NCBI RefSeq assembly: GCF_036688685.1
Contig: NZ_JAQQPS010000009.1
Coordinates: 124,001 to 188,000 of the forward strand
Source of the DNA: JALYUM01 sp036688685
Lineage (GTDB): Bacteria > Pseudomonadota > Gammaproteobacteria > Burkholderiales > Burkholderiaceae_D
Length of the DNA: 64,000 nt
Direction of reading: 5' to 3'
This document shows positions 16,359 through 26,879 of the stretch, one piece after another. The first letter of the stretch is position 1. Each line of letters starts with the position of its first letter. The position numbers and the translations under genes are program-made. The notes under the pieces are model-generated. The model did no database searches. It was not told the origin of the DNA and worked only from the letters and a program-made list of their open reading frames with translations.

Positions 16359-18320
16359 ATGGCTTCATCCTCCGACAATATCAGCATGGCGGTGTTTTGC
16401 GACTTTGAAAACGTCGCACTCGGCGTGCGTGACGCCAACTACGAAAAGTTCGATATCCAGCCGGTCCTCGAGCGCCTGCTGCTCAAGGGCAGCATCGTCG
16501 TCAAGAAAGCGTACTGCGACTGGGAGCGTTACAAAGGCTTCAAGGCCGCGATGCACGAATCGAATTTCGAACTGATCGAAATCCCGCACGTGCGCCAGTC
16601 CGGCAAGAACTCTGCCGACATCCGCCTGGTCGTCGATGCACTCGATCTGTGCTACACGAAATCGCACGTGAACACCTTCGTTATCATCTCCGGCGACTCC
16701 GACTTCTCGCCGCTGGTGTCAAAACTGCGCGAAAACAACAAGCATGTAATCGCCGTGGGCGTGAAGCAATCGACCTCCGACCTGCTGGTTGCCAACTGCG
16801 ACGAATTCATTTTTTACGACGACCTGGTGCGTGAAGTAAAACGCACGGCGGCCAAGCGCGAAGAGCGCAAGGTGCGTCCGGCCGCCGAAAAGCGTCCGCA
16901 GTCGGACGAATCGAACCGCCGCAAGGAAGAGCTCGATACACGCAAGGCACTCGCCGTCGAGATGGTCGTCGAGACCTTCGATGCACTGGTGGCCGAGCGC
17001 GGCGACAGTGGCAAAATCTGGGCCTCGCTGCTGAAGGACACCTTGAAACGCCGCCGTCCCGATTTCAACGAAAGCTATTTCGGCTTTTCGACCTTCGGCA
17101 AATTGCTGGAAGAAGCGCAAAGCCGCGGCTTGCTGGAATTTGGCCGCGATGAAAAATCGGGCGCGTATGTGTACCGCAGCCAGAACGCAGCGCCGGTCGC
17201 CGCGCTGGACGCCGTGGACGCAGTCGATAGCGGCGCGGATGAGCAGGTCGACTCTGTTGATGAGCAGGGCAATGAGCAAGCCATCGAGCAGCCAGCCGAG
17301 CAGGCCGCCGCGCCGGCGCGCATGAACCGTCCGGCGCAGCAGGAGCGTCCACGCAGCCGCACCAGCTTCCGCACGCCCATCGTCGCCTCCGCCGAAGCGG
17401 AAGACGAGGCCGACGAAGAAGAGGCGCCGCAAGTGCAGCCGCAGCAGCAAAATCCGCGTGGCCGCAACCGCGGCCGTGATCGTGACCGCGAGCGCCAGCC
17501 CGTTGTGGCGCAGGATGCCGATGCGGATGCGGATGCCGATCAAGCCCAGCCGCAGCCGCAGCCGCAGCAGCAAGAACCGCGTGGCCGCAACCGCAACAAC
17601 CGCAATGGCCAGGCGGCCGCCGATGGCCAGCCGAAACAGGGTCAAGCGAAGCAGGAAGGTCGTGGCCGTGGTCGCAACCGTGACCGCTTGCCGGCCGACG
17701 CGCAGCCGAACCGCGAACGCGTGCCGTCGGAAGCGCAGCCAAAGTCGCACGAAAATGCCCTGCCGCCAGAGCTGCGCGGCCGTGGCCGTGGTCGCAATGG
17801 TGGTGGTGCACGCAACCAGAACGGCAAGACCTATCCGGAATTTTCCGATGAGCTGGCTTTCCACAAGCAGCAACAGGCACTCGAAGCGGCTGCCGCTGCT
17901 GCCGGCCACGTTGAAGAGATCGTGTCTGCACCTGCACCTGCACCTGCACCGGCCCCAGCGCCGGTTGCCGTAACGGTGGCAGAGGCCCCGGCGGCGCCAG
18001 CGATCGTCGTTGACGCCAAGCCAGCCGCCAGCGAACGTCGCCGCGCACCGCGCAAGACGGCGGCCCAGAAGGCTGCCGAAGTGGCTGCCACGGCACCGAC
18101 TGCCGAAGACATTGCGACCGCCCAGCCAGCCACCATGGATGCCGTGTCGGAAGTGGCAGTCGTTGCCAAGCCAGCGCGCAAAGCGGCGGCCCGCAAGCCG
18201 GTGGCGAAACCAGTTGCCCTGGCGCCTGCAGCCGAAGCTGCAATCGTCGAAGCGCCTGTGGCAGTCAAGCCAGCAGCCAAACCGCGCCGTCCGGCCAAGC
18301 CGAAAGCCGGGCAGGCGTAA
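16359..18320 (+). CDS. NYN domain/OST-HTH (LOTUS) protein with long disordered tail
   Basis: A 653-residue protein. Residues about 8-155 are a NYN (LabA/DUF88, PIN-like) domain, with the acidic residues expected for metal-dependent RNase activity in FCDFENV, SADIRLVVDALD and IISGDSDFSPLV. Residues about 190-272 form an OST-HTH/LOTUS RNA-binding domain (AVEMVVETFDALVAERGDSGKIWASLLKDTLKRRRPDF). The remaining 380 residues are low complexity: acidic and Gln-rich stretches, RGRNRGRDRDRE-type Arg/Gly repeats, then Ala/Pro and histone H1-like Lys/Ala repeats. This suggests an RNA-binding or RNA-degrading protein that might condense with RNA; that last idea is inference. Confidence 0.9.
   Translation: MASSSDNISMAVFCDFENVALGVRDANYEKFDIQPVLERLLLKGSIVVKKAYCDWERYKGFKAAMHESNFELIEIPHVRQSGKNSADIRLVVDALDLCYTKSHVNTFVIISGDSDFSPLVSKLRENNKHVIAVGVKQSTSDLLVANCDEFIFYDDLVREVKRTAAKREERKVRPAAEKRPQSDESNRRKEELDTRKALAVEMVVETFDALVAERGDSGKIWASLLKDTLKRRRPDFNESYFGFSTFGKLLEEAQSRGLLEFGRDEKSGAYVYRSQNAAPVAALDAVDAVDSGADEQVDSVDEQGNEQAIEQPAEQAAAPARMNRPAQQERPRSRTSFRTPIVASAEAEDEADEEEAPQVQPQQQNPRGRNRGRDRDRERQPVVAQDADADADADQAQPQPQPQQQEPRGRNRNNRNGQAAADGQPKQGQAKQEGRGRGRNRDRLPADAQPNRERVPSEAQPKSHENALPPELRGRGRGRNGGGARNQNGKTYPEFSDELAFHKQQQALEAAAAAAGHVEEIVSAPAPAPAPAPAPVAVTVAEAPAAPAIVVDAKPAASERRRAPRKTAAQKAAEVAATAPTAEDIATAQPATMDAVSEVAVVAKPARKAAARKPVAKPVALAPAAEAAIVEAPVAVKPAAKPRRPAKPKAGQA
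17514..17540. repeat. GATGCN hexamer tandem repeat within the NYN-LOTUS gene
   Basis: Four and a half copies of GATGCC/GATGCG encode an Asp-Ala run (DADADADAD). They are directly followed by CAGCCG repeats encoding Gln-Pro. Hexamer arrays of this kind are prone to in-frame length change. Confidence 0.7.
17926..17950. repeat. TGCACC hexamer tandem repeat within the NYN-LOTUS gene
   Basis: About four copies of TGCACC encode an Ala-Pro run that continues as APAPAPAP. This is part of the disordered tail. Confidence 0.65.
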
Positions 18321-18406
18321 TCGCTGCGCTGGTGCTGTAAAACCGCCCGCGCAAGCTTTCCGGCTGGCGCGGGTCTGACCTGGTAACACTGGTTCAGGAG
18401 TAAGCC

Positions 18407-18829
18407 ATGCGTGCTTTGCTTGCGTCGTGTTTGCTGCTTGTCTGTACTGCCCACGCGGCGCCCGAGGCGCCGCGTGCCGGGCATCCCCTGCTCGGTATCT
18501 GGCAACTCCGCGTTCCCCATTCCACCTGCACTGAAATCTACCGCTTCCGCGCCGACGGCACCTCGCTCGTCATCAGCCGTCTCGAAGTCTCCGAAAGTGA
18601 ATACCGCGTGCCGGCGCAGCCGGATGCCAAGGGCTTTTATGTGTTTGACGACCGGGTCGTGAAAAACAATGGCAAGGTTGACTGCTCGGGCGGGACGGTC
18701 GAGGTCGGGGCGGCGGTGCGCAATTATTTGCGCTTCCATCCGTCGGGGAATATGTTTTTGATGTGTTTGCAGGAATCGATGGGGAGCTGTATCGGGCCAT
18801 TCCGCAGGGTGGTGGGGGCGGGGGCGTGA
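18407..18829 (+). CDS. Secreted hypothetical protein
   Basis: A 140-residue protein with a signal peptide (MRALLASCLLLVCTAHAAPEA) and AGGAG 8 nt upstream. The mature part reads like a small lipocalin-like or LipL-type beta protein (LLGIWQLRVPHSTCTEIYRFRADGTSLVISR), with cysteines that could form disulfides. I do not recognise a named family. It is followed 46 bp later by the symporter gene. Confidence 0.75.
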   Translation: MRALLASCLLLVCTAHAAPEAPRAGHPLLGIWQLRVPHSTCTEIYRFRADGTSLVISRLEVSESEYRVPAQPDAKGFYVFDDRVVKNNGKVDCSGGTVEVGAAVRNYLRFHPSGNMFLMCLQESMGSCIGPFRRVVGAGA

Positions 18830-18875
18830 GCCGGTGGTGTATATTGCTGGGCGAATCATCACCCCCGAATACTTC

Positions 18876-20360
18876 ATGTCTCCTGTACTGCTTTTCTGCA
18901 TCCTCATCGGCTATTTCGCCTTGCTCCTCGGCGTCGCCTGGGCCACCTCCCGCAACGCCACCAACGACAGTTTTTTCATCGGCAATAAAAGTTCGAACTG
19001 GATGCTGGTCGCCTTCGGCATGGTCGGCACGACCCTGTCCGGCGCCACCTTCATCAGCGTGCCCGGCGCGGTCGGACGCGACGGCTTTGGCTATGGCCAG
19101 ATCCTGCTCGGGTATGTGGTCGGCTACATTGCCGTCGCCTACATTCTGCTGCCGCTGTACTACCGGCTCCAGCTGACGTCGATCTACACTTACCTCGAAG
19201 TGCGCCTCGGCAAGCGCGCCTACCAGAGCGGCGCCGGCTTCTTTATCCTGTCGCGCCTGGTCGGCTCGACCGCGCGCCTGTACCTGGTCGTAAACATTCT
19301 GCAAGCGATCATCCTCGACAGACTGGGTGTGCCGTTCTGGCTGACCACCGTCGTCATCCTCGGCATGATCCTGCTCTACACCTACCAGGGCGGCGTGAAA
19401 ACCATCGTCTGGACCGATACGCTGCAAACCAGCTGCATGCTGTTCGGCCTGTTCGCCTGCATCGGCTTCCTGTTGAGCGAACTGAACCTGTCGCTGGGCG
19501 AGAGTCTGGCGCAGATGCAGGCGCAAGGCCTGGCGCGCATCTTCACCACCGACTTCGACAGCCCCAATTTCTTCTGGAAGCAATTCATCGCCGGCATCTT
19601 CATCGTGATGACCATGACCGGCATGGACCAGGAAATGATGCAGAAAACGATCTCCGTGAAAACCCTGCGCGACTCACAAAAGAATTTGCTCAGCCTGACG
19701 CTGGTGCTGGTCATCGTGCTGTCCGCCTTCATGTTCCTGGGCGGCTTGCTGTACCTGTACGCGCCGCTGGCCGGCGTGACTGCCACCGGCGACAAGATTT
19801 TCTCCACGGTCGTGATGGGCCACCTGCCAGCTGCGGTGCAGATCATTTTCCTGATCGCCTTGATTTCCGCGCTGTTCCCCAGCGCCGACGGTGCCATCAC
19901 TGCGCTGACGTCGACCTTCTGCATCGATTTGCTGGGCATCCAGCGCCGCACCGACCTGTCCGAACAAGGCAAAATCAAGTTGCGCCGCCGCGTGCACCTG
20001 GGCTTCGCCGCGCTGTTCCTGGTGCTGGTGATGCTGTTCAAACTTGCCGACAGCCCGAGCATGATCGTGGTGATCCTGAAACTGGCCAGCTACACCTATG
20101 GGCCATTGCTGGGCCTGTTTGGGTTCGGCATGCTGACCAGCCGCACCCTGAACGACAGGCTGGTGCCATTTGTGACTATCGGCGCGCCGATCTTGTGTGC
20201 CATCATTGAGTTTAATCAAGCGCACCTGTTGGGAAGTTACCGACTGGGGCTTGAACTGTTGATGGTGAACGGTATTCTTGTGTTCGCCGGACTGTTTTTA
20301 ATTTCCAAGCAGAAAATCTCTCTCCCTTACGCCACCACCCGGAGTCCTGATGTCCTTTAA
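18876..20360 (+). CDS. Sodium:solute symporter (SSS family)
   Basis: From ATG 18876 the protein has 494 residues and about 13 hydrophobic helices of the LeuT-fold SSS family. The family features are the N-terminal VAWATSRNATNDSFFIGNKSSNWM, the TM2 segment GTTLSGATFISVPGAVGRDGFGYGQ, and FPSADGAITALTSTF in TM8, where the Na+ site lies. The frame opens at 18834 but helix 1 begins at MSPVLLFCILIGYFALL. Substrate is not assignable. Its last 11 bp overlap sppA in another frame. Confidence 0.9.
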   Translation: MSPVLLFCILIGYFALLLGVAWATSRNATNDSFFIGNKSSNWMLVAFGMVGTTLSGATFISVPGAVGRDGFGYGQILLGYVVGYIAVAYILLPLYYRLQLTSIYTYLEVRLGKRAYQSGAGFFILSRLVGSTARLYLVVNILQAIILDRLGVPFWLTTVVILGMILLYTYQGGVKTIVWTDTLQTSCMLFGLFACIGFLLSELNLSLGESLAQMQAQGLARIFTTDFDSPNFFWKQFIAGIFIVMTMTGMDQEMMQKTISVKTLRDSQKNLLSLTLVLVIVLSAFMFLGGLLYLYAPLAGVTATGDKIFSTVVMGHLPAAVQIIFLIALISALFPSADGAITALTSTFCIDLLGIQRRTDLSEQGKIKLRRRVHLGFAALFLVLVMLFKLADSPSMIVVILKLASYTYGPLLGLFGFGMLTSRTLNDRLVPFVTIGAPILCAIIEFNQAHLLGSYRLGLELLMVNGILVFAGLFLISKQKISLPYATTRSPDVL

Positions 20361-22206
20361 ACCTTTTTCCGCAATCGGCCGTGGTTTTGGCATGTTCTGG
20401 CGGGCGCTCGACGCGACCCGGCGCACCATTTTCAATGTCATTTTCCTCGCGATCGTCGTGGCGATCCTGGTCGGCATGTTCAGCGGCGGCGTGAAACCGC
20501 TGTCGGATAAAACCGCGCTGGTGCTCGAGCTGAAAGGCGAGATGGTCGAGCAAAGCAGCGCCTCGGTGCAGGAAACATTGATGTCCGGCATCGGCGCCGG
20601 CGAGACCCGCCGCACCATCCAGCTGCGCGACGTGCTGACCGTGCTCGACGCCGCCAGCAAGGACAGCAACATCAGCACCGTGGTCTTGCTGCTCGACGAA
20701 TTCAGTGTGTCCGGCATGGCCAATCTGCACGAAATGGGCGCCGCGCTCGAGCGTGTCAAAGCCGCCGGCAAAAAGGTCGTCGCCTGGGGTGGCAGCTATG
20801 ACCAGAAGAATTACCTGATCGCCACCCACGCCAATGAAATCTACGTGCACCCGATGGGCATGGTCATGCTCGAAGGTTTCGGTCGCCACCGCAATTACTA
20901 CCGCGATGCGCTCGACAAGCTGGGCGTGACGGTCAACCTGATCAAGGTCGGCACCTATAAAAGTTTTGCCGAGCCGTACATCAACAACGGCCCGTCGCCT
21001 GCCGCCGCCGAAGCCGATGCCTTCCTGTACAACGCGTTGTGGGCCAATTACACGGCGGAAGTGGAAAAGTTCCGCAAACTGCCCGCCGGCACCATCGACC
21101 AGAGCATCGCGAAGCTGCCTGAAACCATGGCGGCCGCCAACGGCAACGCCGCCCAGGTGGCACTCGACACCAAGCTGGTCGACGGTATCAAGACCCGCGA
21201 CGAAGTGCGCGACCTGCTGATGAAACGGGGCGCGCGCGACCAGTCCATCAAAAGCTTCCGCCAGGTTTCGTTCAACGATTACCTGCTGCGCCACCCGCAA
21301 AAAATGTTCGGTGACGCAGTCGGCGTGATCGTGGCCGAAGGCAGCATCAGCGATGGTAGCGCCGGCCCGGGTTCGATCGGTGGCGTTTCCACCGCCAACC
21401 TGATCCGCCGCGCACGCGAAGACGAGCAGATCAAGGCACTGGTGCTGCGCGTCGATTCGCCGGGCGGCAGCGCCTACGGTTCCGAACTGATCCGGCGCGA
21501 GCTGGAACTGACGCGCGCCGCCGGCAAACCGGTGGTGGTGTCGATGGGCGGCGTGGCAGCGTCCGGCGGCTACTGGATTTCGATGGCATCCGACGAAGTC
21601 ATCGCCGACCCGTCCACTGTCACCGGTTCGATCGGCGTGTTCGCCATTTTGCCGACCGCCGAAAAAGTGGCCGACAAGCTGGGCATCCACACGGTGGGCA
21701 CCACCACCACCTGGCTGGCCGACGCCTACAATCCGCTGCGCCCGCTCGACCCGCGCTTCGGCCAGCTGATCCAGAGCAGCATCAACCACGTCTACAGCGA
21801 GTTCACCACCAAGGCCGCGGCTGCGCGCAAGATGCCGGTGGCCGCCATCGACGCCGTGGGACAGGGTCGCGTCTGGACCGGCGCCCAGGCCAAGGAACGC
21901 GGCCTGGTCGACCGCCTGGGTAGCTACACCGATGCACTGGCCTCGGCCGCTGCGCGCGGCAAGCTTGGCAAGGACTACCGCGTGACCTATATCGAGCGCC
22001 AGGGCAATCCGTTCGAACGGCTGCTGCAATCGTTCGGCGTGTCGGCTGCCACCGCCATTAATATCCAGGTGAAACTGGGCGTGCTGGACGGTTTGCCAAC
22101 CGGCGCGGCCACCACCGTGGCCAGGGACATGGCGTTTTTGTCGAACATCGCGGATGGCAAAAAACCGTTCGCGGCGGTCACGCATTGCATGTGCGAACTG
22201 CCGTAA
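20350..22206 (+). CDS. sppA: Signal peptide peptidase SppA, 67 kDa type
   Basis: SppA is an inner-membrane, periplasm-facing serine protease that degrades cleaved signal peptides. At 618 residues it has the same length as the E. coli enzyme, with an N-terminal anchor (IFNVIFLAIVVAILVGMF). The Ser/Lys dyad is present: Lys204 in KVGTYKSFAEPYINNG and Ser405 in MGGVAASGGYWIS, matching the positions of the E. coli pair closely. GGAG precedes ATG 20350, which overlaps the symporter end. A terminator follows. Confidence 0.97.
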   Translation: MSFKPFSAIGRGFGMFWRALDATRRTIFNVIFLAIVVAILVGMFSGGVKPLSDKTALVLELKGEMVEQSSASVQETLMSGIGAGETRRTIQLRDVLTVLDAASKDSNISTVVLLLDEFSVSGMANLHEMGAALERVKAAGKKVVAWGGSYDQKNYLIATHANEIYVHPMGMVMLEGFGRHRNYYRDALDKLGVTVNLIKVGTYKSFAEPYINNGPSPAAAEADAFLYNALWANYTAEVEKFRKLPAGTIDQSIAKLPETMAAANGNAAQVALDTKLVDGIKTRDEVRDLLMKRGARDQSIKSFRQVSFNDYLLRHPQKMFGDAVGVIVAEGSISDGSAGPGSIGGVSTANLIRRAREDEQIKALVLRVDSPGGSAYGSELIRRELELTRAAGKPVVVSMGGVAASGGYWISMASDEVIADPSTVTGSIGVFAILPTAEKVADKLGIHTVGTTTTWLADAYNPLRPLDPRFGQLIQSSINHVYSEFTTKAAAARKMPVAAIDAVGQGRVWTGAQAKERGLVDRLGSYTDALASAAARGKLGKDYRVTYIERQGNPFERLLQSFGVSAATAINIQVKLGVLDGLPTGAATTVARDMAFLSNIADGKKPFAAVTHCMCELP

Positions 22207-22273
22207 TGACAAAGTTGTAGCGAGTATGTAACGCCATGTACAGGCGGGTTTGATCGTATGGTCTGGCAGGAAG

Positions 22274-22304
22274 CGGGCGCGAAGCAGTTTTCGCGCCCGT
22301 TTTT
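22274..22304 (+). terminator. Rho-independent terminator after sppA
   Basis: Perfect 10-bp stem CGGGCGCGAA/TTCGCGCCCG with a 6-nt loop, followed by five T residues. It separates sppA from the mdt operon. The remaining 120 bp to the mdtA start show no obvious promoter. Confidence 0.88.
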
Positions 22305-22422
22305 CATTTCAGATGCCCGGTTCACGTCCGAATTTGTGTACGTTGTGAAACATATTGCAAGCGTCCCCCGTGCTAAAGTCACGCCGATAATTAATCGCGC
22401 GCGCACCGCCACAAGGACAAGC

Positions 22423-23766
22423 ATGGATTCGACTTTACTCTCGCCAAAAATCACCCCGCCACCAGCGCCGCTTAAAAAAAGCAAGCGCTCGAAGGTCATC
22501 GGCGGCGTGATTGCCATGGCGGCCATGGCGGGACTGGGCTACCTGGCCTGGCACCTGACGCACCAGGCGCCTGCTGGCGGGCCGGGCGCACAACAGGGGC
22601 CCGGCGGCGGGCGCGGCGGTCCTGGTGGCGGCCGTGGCGGCCCGGCCACCACGGTGGGCGTGGCGACCGCCACCGAGGCCGATATTCCGGTCGTGATCGA
22701 TGCGCTCGGCACCGTGACGGCGGCAGCTACCGCGACGGTGCGCGCGCAGGTCTCTGGCGTGCTGCAAAAGATCCATTTCAGCGAGGGACAGCTGGTGAAA
22801 GCGGGCCAGCTGCTGGCCACGATCGATGCGCGTCCGTTCGAGATGGCGCTGCTGCAGGCGCAGGGCACGCGCCAGCGCGATGAAGCCCAGGTGGAAAGCG
22901 CGCGCGTGATGCTGACCCGCTACCAGACCTTGCTGACCCAGGATTCGATTGCGCGCCAGGACGTCGACACCCAGGCCGCACTGGTGAAGCAGCTCGAAGG
23001 CACGATCATGACCGACCGCGCGGCCGAAGGTGTGGCGAAGATTAACCTCGGCTACACGCAAGTGAAGGCGCCGATCTCGGGCCGCGTGGGTTTGCGCACA
23101 GTGGATATCGGCAACCTGGTCGCCAGTGGCGACGCCACCGGCATCGCCGTGATCACCCAGCTGGCGCCGATCGACGTCGAATTCGCCGTGCCGCAGGACC
23201 GGGTCCCGGAACTGCAGGCCCGCATCGGCGTAAAAGAAAGCAGCAACGACGACTTCCTGCCGGCCATCGCGCTGGACCGCACCCGCACTGACAAGCTGGC
23301 CGCCGGCCGCTTCCAGGCGCTGGACAACCAGGTCGACGTGCAGACCGGTACCGTGCGTGCCAAGGCGCGCTTTGCCAACAACGACGGCAAGCTGTTCCCG
23401 AGCCAGTTCGTCAACCTGCGCCTGGAAGTACGCACGATCAAGAACGCGGTGATGGTGCCGGTGACGGCGCTGCGCCATGGCACCGCGGGCGATTTCGTCT
23501 ACGTCCTGAAGTCCGATAAAACCGTTTCGACGCGGGTCGTCACGCGCGGCCAGGCCACGGTCGACAAGATCCAGATCGTCAGCGGCCTGAAAGTGGGCGA
23601 GCAGGTCATCACCGAAGGCGCCGACCGCCTCAAGGATGGCGCCAAGGTGACCTTGCCGGGCGACCGTCCGGCAGCAGCCGGCGCCAAGGGCGAACGCGGC
23701 GGCCGCAAGCAGCGTGAAGCCGGCGCTGCCGCACCGGCCGCACCAGCGGCCGCCCCGGCGCGCTAA
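22423..23766 (+). CDS. mdtA: RND efflux periplasmic adaptor subunit, MdtA-like
   Basis: ATG 22423 with AAGGA upstream gives 447 residues; the longer frame to 22258 crosses the terminator and is not used. A membrane anchor ([19 protein letters not shown]) is followed by a Gly/Pro-rich linker of GGGRGGP repeats. Then come the barrel-sandwich hybrid lipoyl motif ([40 protein letters not shown]), a helical hairpin and the beta-barrel. The tail is Ala/Pro/Arg-rich. It bridges the inner-membrane pumps encoded next and the outer-membrane channel. Confidence 0.95.
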   Translation: MDSTLLSPKITPPPAPLKKSKRSKVIGGVIAMAAMAGLGYLAWHLTHQAPAGGPGAQQGPGGGRGGPGGGRGGPATTVGVATATEADIPVVIDALGTVTAAATATVRAQVSGVLQKIHFSEGQLVKAGQLLATIDARPFEMALLQAQGTRQRDEAQVESARVMLTRYQTLLTQDSIARQDVDTQAALVKQLEGTIMTDRAAEGVAKINLGYTQVKAPISGRVGLRTVDIGNLVASGDATGIAVITQLAPIDVEFAVPQDRVPELQARIGVKESSNDDFLPAIALDRTRTDKLAAGRFQALDNQVDVQTGTVRAKARFANNDGKLFPSQFVNLRLEVRTIKNAVMVPVTALRHGTAGDFVYVLKSDKTVSTRVVTRGQATVDKIQIVSGLKVGEQVITEGADRLKDGAKVTLPGDRPAAAGAKGERGGRKQREAGAAAPAAPAAAPAR

Positions 23767-23780
23767 GGGACTGCTTACCG

Positions 23781-26700
23781 ATGAGTCCTTCAGCACCCTT
23801 TATCAAACGGCCGGTTGCCACCGCATTGCTGATGCTGGCGATCGTGCTGGCCGGCCTGGTCGGCTACAAATTCCTGCCGCTGTCGGCGCTGCCGCAAGTC
23901 GATTTTCCGACCATCCAGGTGCAGACGCTGTACCCGGGCGGCAGCCCCGAAGTGATGGCGCGCACCGTCACGGCGCCGCTGGAACGTAATTTCGGCCAGA
24001 TGGCAGGTCTGTCGCGCATGAGTTCGACCAGCGCCGCGGGCGTGTCGATCATCACGCTCCAGTTCGCCCTGGGCCAGACGCTCGACGTGGCCGAGCAGGA
24101 AGTGCAGGCGGCGATTAACGCCGGCAGTTCCCTGTTGCCGACCGACTTGCCGGCGCCGCCGGTGTATGCGAAGGTCAACCCGGCCGATGCGCCGGTGCTG
24201 ACGCTGGCGATCACCTCCGACACGATGCCATTGACTGAGGTCCAAAATCTGGTCAACACCCGCCTGGCGCTCAAAATCAGCCAGGTCAGTGGCGTGGGTC
24301 TGGTCTCGCTGTCGGGCGGCCAGCGTCCGGCCGTGCGCATCCAGGCCGATACGCAGGCGCTCGCGTCCTACGGCCTGGGACTCGATAACCTGCGCACCGC
24401 GATCACCGGCGCCAACGCGAACAGCGCCAAGGGTAGTTTCGACGGCCCGACGCGCTCGTACACCATCAACGCCAACGACCAGCTGATCACGACGCCGGAT
24501 TATAAAAATTTGATCGTCGCCTACGCCAACGGCGCGCCGGTGCGCCTGTCCGACGTGGCGACGGTGGTCGACAGCGCTGAAAACGTCAAGCTGGGCGCCT
24601 GGTCCAGCATGAAGCCGGCCATCATTTTGAACGTGCAGCGCCAGCCGGGCGCGAACGTGATCGGCACCGTCGACGCCATCAAGGCGCGCCTCCCTGAGCT
24701 GCAGGCCAGTTTGCCGGGCGCGCTGCACCTGGACGTGCTGACCGACCGCACCACGGGTATTCGCGCCTCGGTCGAACACGTGCAGATCGAGCTGGTGCTG
24801 TCGGTGGTGCTGGTGGTGCTGGTGATCTTCTGTTTCCTGCACAGCATGCGCGCGACCGTGATCGCCAGCCTGTCGGTGCCGATCTCGCTGATCGGCACGT
24901 TTGGTGCGATGTACATGCTGGGCTACAGCCTGAACAACCTGTCGCTGATGGCGCTGACGATTGCCACCGGCTTCGTGGTCGACGATGCGATCGTCATGAT
25001 CGAGAACATCGCGCGCTATATCGAAGAAGGCGAAACGCCGATGGCGGCCGCACTGAAGGGCGCCAAGCAGATCGGTTTTACCATCATCTCGCTGACCGTG
25101 TCGCTGATTGCCGTGCTGATCCCGCTGCTGTTCATGGGCGACGTGGTGGGCCGCCTGTTCCGCGAATTTGCGGTCACGCTTTCCATCACGATTCTGATCT
25201 CGGCCGTGGTGTCGCTGACGCTGGTGCCGATGATGTCGGCACGCTGGCTGAAACCCGAGTCCGAACAGAAGAAGTCGAAATTTGCCGAGAAGACCCAGGC
25301 GTTCTTCGACCGCGTGGTGCACCGGTATGATGGTGCGCTGACTTGGGTGCTGGCGCGCCAGGGCCTGACCCTGCTCGTCGCGCTGGCCACGATGGTGCTC
25401 ACCGTGATCCTGTACCTGGTTATTCCAAAAGGCTTGTTCCCGACCCAGGACACGGGCCAGTTGCAGGCGCGCGTGGAAGCGCGCCAGGCGATTTCGTACG
25501 ACAGGATGGCCGAGCTCCAGCAGCGCGCCGCGCGTGAAATTTTGCAGGATCCCGCCGTGCTGTCGCTCAGTTCAAACGTCGGCGTCGACGGCGCCAACAA
25601 TGCGATGCTGCACACCGGCACCATGCTGATCAACCTGAAACCCGAGCGTTCGGGCAACCAGAACGACATCATGGTGCGCCTGAAGGAACGGGTGGCGCAG
25701 GTGGCCGGGTTGACGCTGTACCTGCAGCCGACCCAGGATCTGACCATCGATGCCGAAACCGGGCCAACCCAGTACCGCGTCTCGCTCGAAGGCGCCGACA
25801 CCGCCACCGTCACCACGTGGGCGAATAAACTGGTGGCGCGCATGGCGCAGAAGGATCAGCTTAAAAACGTTGTGACCGACGCCGGCGCCACCGGCGCCGC
25901 CGCGTACGTGACGATCGACCGCGACACCGCGTCGCGTCTGTCGATCACAGCCGCGTCGATCGACGACGCCCTCTACAGCGCCTACGGCCAGCGCATCGTC
26001 TCGACCATTTTCACGGAGACCAACCAGTACCGCGTGATTCTCGAAGCGCAGCGTGATGCCGACATGTCGGTGGCGCGCCTGGGCGACCTGCAACTGAAGA
26101 CAGGTTCCGGCAAGGCGACCCCGTTATCAAGCGTGGCCACCATCACCGAAAAACCGGCGCCGCTGCAGATCACCCACGTGGCGCAGTACCCGGCCACCAC
26201 GATCGGCTTCGACACCAGCGACGGCACCTCGCTGGGGCAGGCGGTCGACGCGGTGCGCGCGGCGGCGAAAGACATCGCCTTGCCGCCGGCGGTGACGATG
26301 ACTTTCCTGGGCGCCTCGGGCGCGTATGAAAATTCGCTGTCGAACCAGCTCTGGCTGATTCTGGCTGCGGTGGTCTGTGTCTACATCGTGCTGGGCGTGC
26401 TGTACGAGAGCTACATCCACCCGCTGACCATTTTGTCGACCTTGCCGTCGGCCGGCGTCGGCGCGCTGCTGGCGCTGCTAATCAGCGGCCAGGGGCTGGG
26501 CGTGATCGGCATCATCGGCATCATCCTCCTGATCGGCATCGTCAAGAAGAACGCCATCATGATGATCGACTTCGCCATCGAGGCCGAGCGCGAACAGGGC
26601 AAGGCGCCGCAAGAAGCCATTCACCAGGCCGCGCTGCTGCGCTTTCGCCCGATCATGATGACGACGCTGGCCGCGTTGTTCGCAGCCGTGCCGCTGATGC

Positions 26701-26879
26701 TCGGCTGGGGCGACGGCGCTGAACTGCGCCGGCCGCTCGGACTTGCCATTTTTGGTGGCCTGATTGTCAGCCAGATCCTGACGCTGTTCACCACGCCGGT
26801 GATTTACCTGGCGTTCGACCGCCTGGCGCAGCGCTGGGGCGACCGCGAAGCGATCGACAAAGCCGGGGCGAACGCATGA
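23781..26879 (+). CDS. mdtB: RND multidrug efflux transporter, MdtB-like
   Basis: A 1032-residue HAE1-type RND pump, the usual length. It tracks the E. coli MdtB pattern from memory: [62 protein letters not shown] and [21 protein letters not shown]. The proton-relay helix carries [16 protein letters not shown]. MdtB pairs with MdtC as a heterotrimer that exports novobiocin, bile salts and similar compounds in enterobacteria. It starts 14 bp after mdtA and overlaps mdtC by 4 bp (ATGA). Confidence 0.96.
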   Translation: MSPSAPFIKRPVATALLMLAIVLAGLVGYKFLPLSALPQVDFPTIQVQTLYPGGSPEVMARTVTAPLERNFGQMAGLSRMSSTSAAGVSIITLQFALGQTLDVAEQEVQAAINAGSSLLPTDLPAPPVYAKVNPADAPVLTLAITSDTMPLTEVQNLVNTRLALKISQVSGVGLVSLSGGQRPAVRIQADTQALASYGLGLDNLRTAITGANANSAKGSFDGPTRSYTINANDQLITTPDYKNLIVAYANGAPVRLSDVATVVDSAENVKLGAWSSMKPAIILNVQRQPGANVIGTVDAIKARLPELQASLPGALHLDVLTDRTTGIRASVEHVQIELVLSVVLVVLVIFCFLHSMRATVIASLSVPISLIGTFGAMYMLGYSLNNLSLMALTIATGFVVDDAIVMIENIARYIEEGETPMAAALKGAKQIGFTIISLTVSLIAVLIPLLFMGDVVGRLFREFAVTLSITILISAVVSLTLVPMMSARWLKPESEQKKSKFAEKTQAFFDRVVHRYDGALTWVLARQGLTLLVALATMVLTVILYLVIPKGLFPTQDTGQLQARVEARQAISYDRMAELQQRAAREILQDPAVLSLSSNVGVDGANNAMLHTGTMLINLKPERSGNQNDIMVRLKERVAQVAGLTLYLQPTQDLTIDAETGPTQYRVSLEGADTATVTTWANKLVARMAQKDQLKNVVTDAGATGAAAYVTIDRDTASRLSITAASIDDALYSAYGQRIVSTIFTETNQYRVILEAQRDADMSVARLGDLQLKTGSGKATPLSSVATITEKPAPLQITHVAQYPATTIGFDTSDGTSLGQAVDAVRAAAKDIALPPAVTMTFLGASGAYENSLSNQLWLILAAVVCVYIVLGVLYESYIHPLTILSTLPSAGVGALLALLISGQGLGVIGIIGIILLIGIVKKNAIMMIDFAIEAEREQGKAPQEAIHQAALLRFRPIMMTTLAALFAAVPLMLGWGDGAELRRPLGLAIFGGLIVSQILTLFTTPVIYLAFDRLAQRWGDREAIDKAGANA

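Noticed and set aside
17440..17820. Repetitive DNA that might be taken for a CRISPR or satellite
   Set aside because: The repeats are in frame, encode RG/Q/P-rich protein and lack regular spacers; they belong to the NYN-LOTUS coding sequence.
16359..18320. NYN-LOTUS gene as part of a defence island
   Set aside because: No restriction, toxin-antitoxin, helicase or reverse transcriptase genes adjoin it; the flanks are DUF1810 and a small exported protein.
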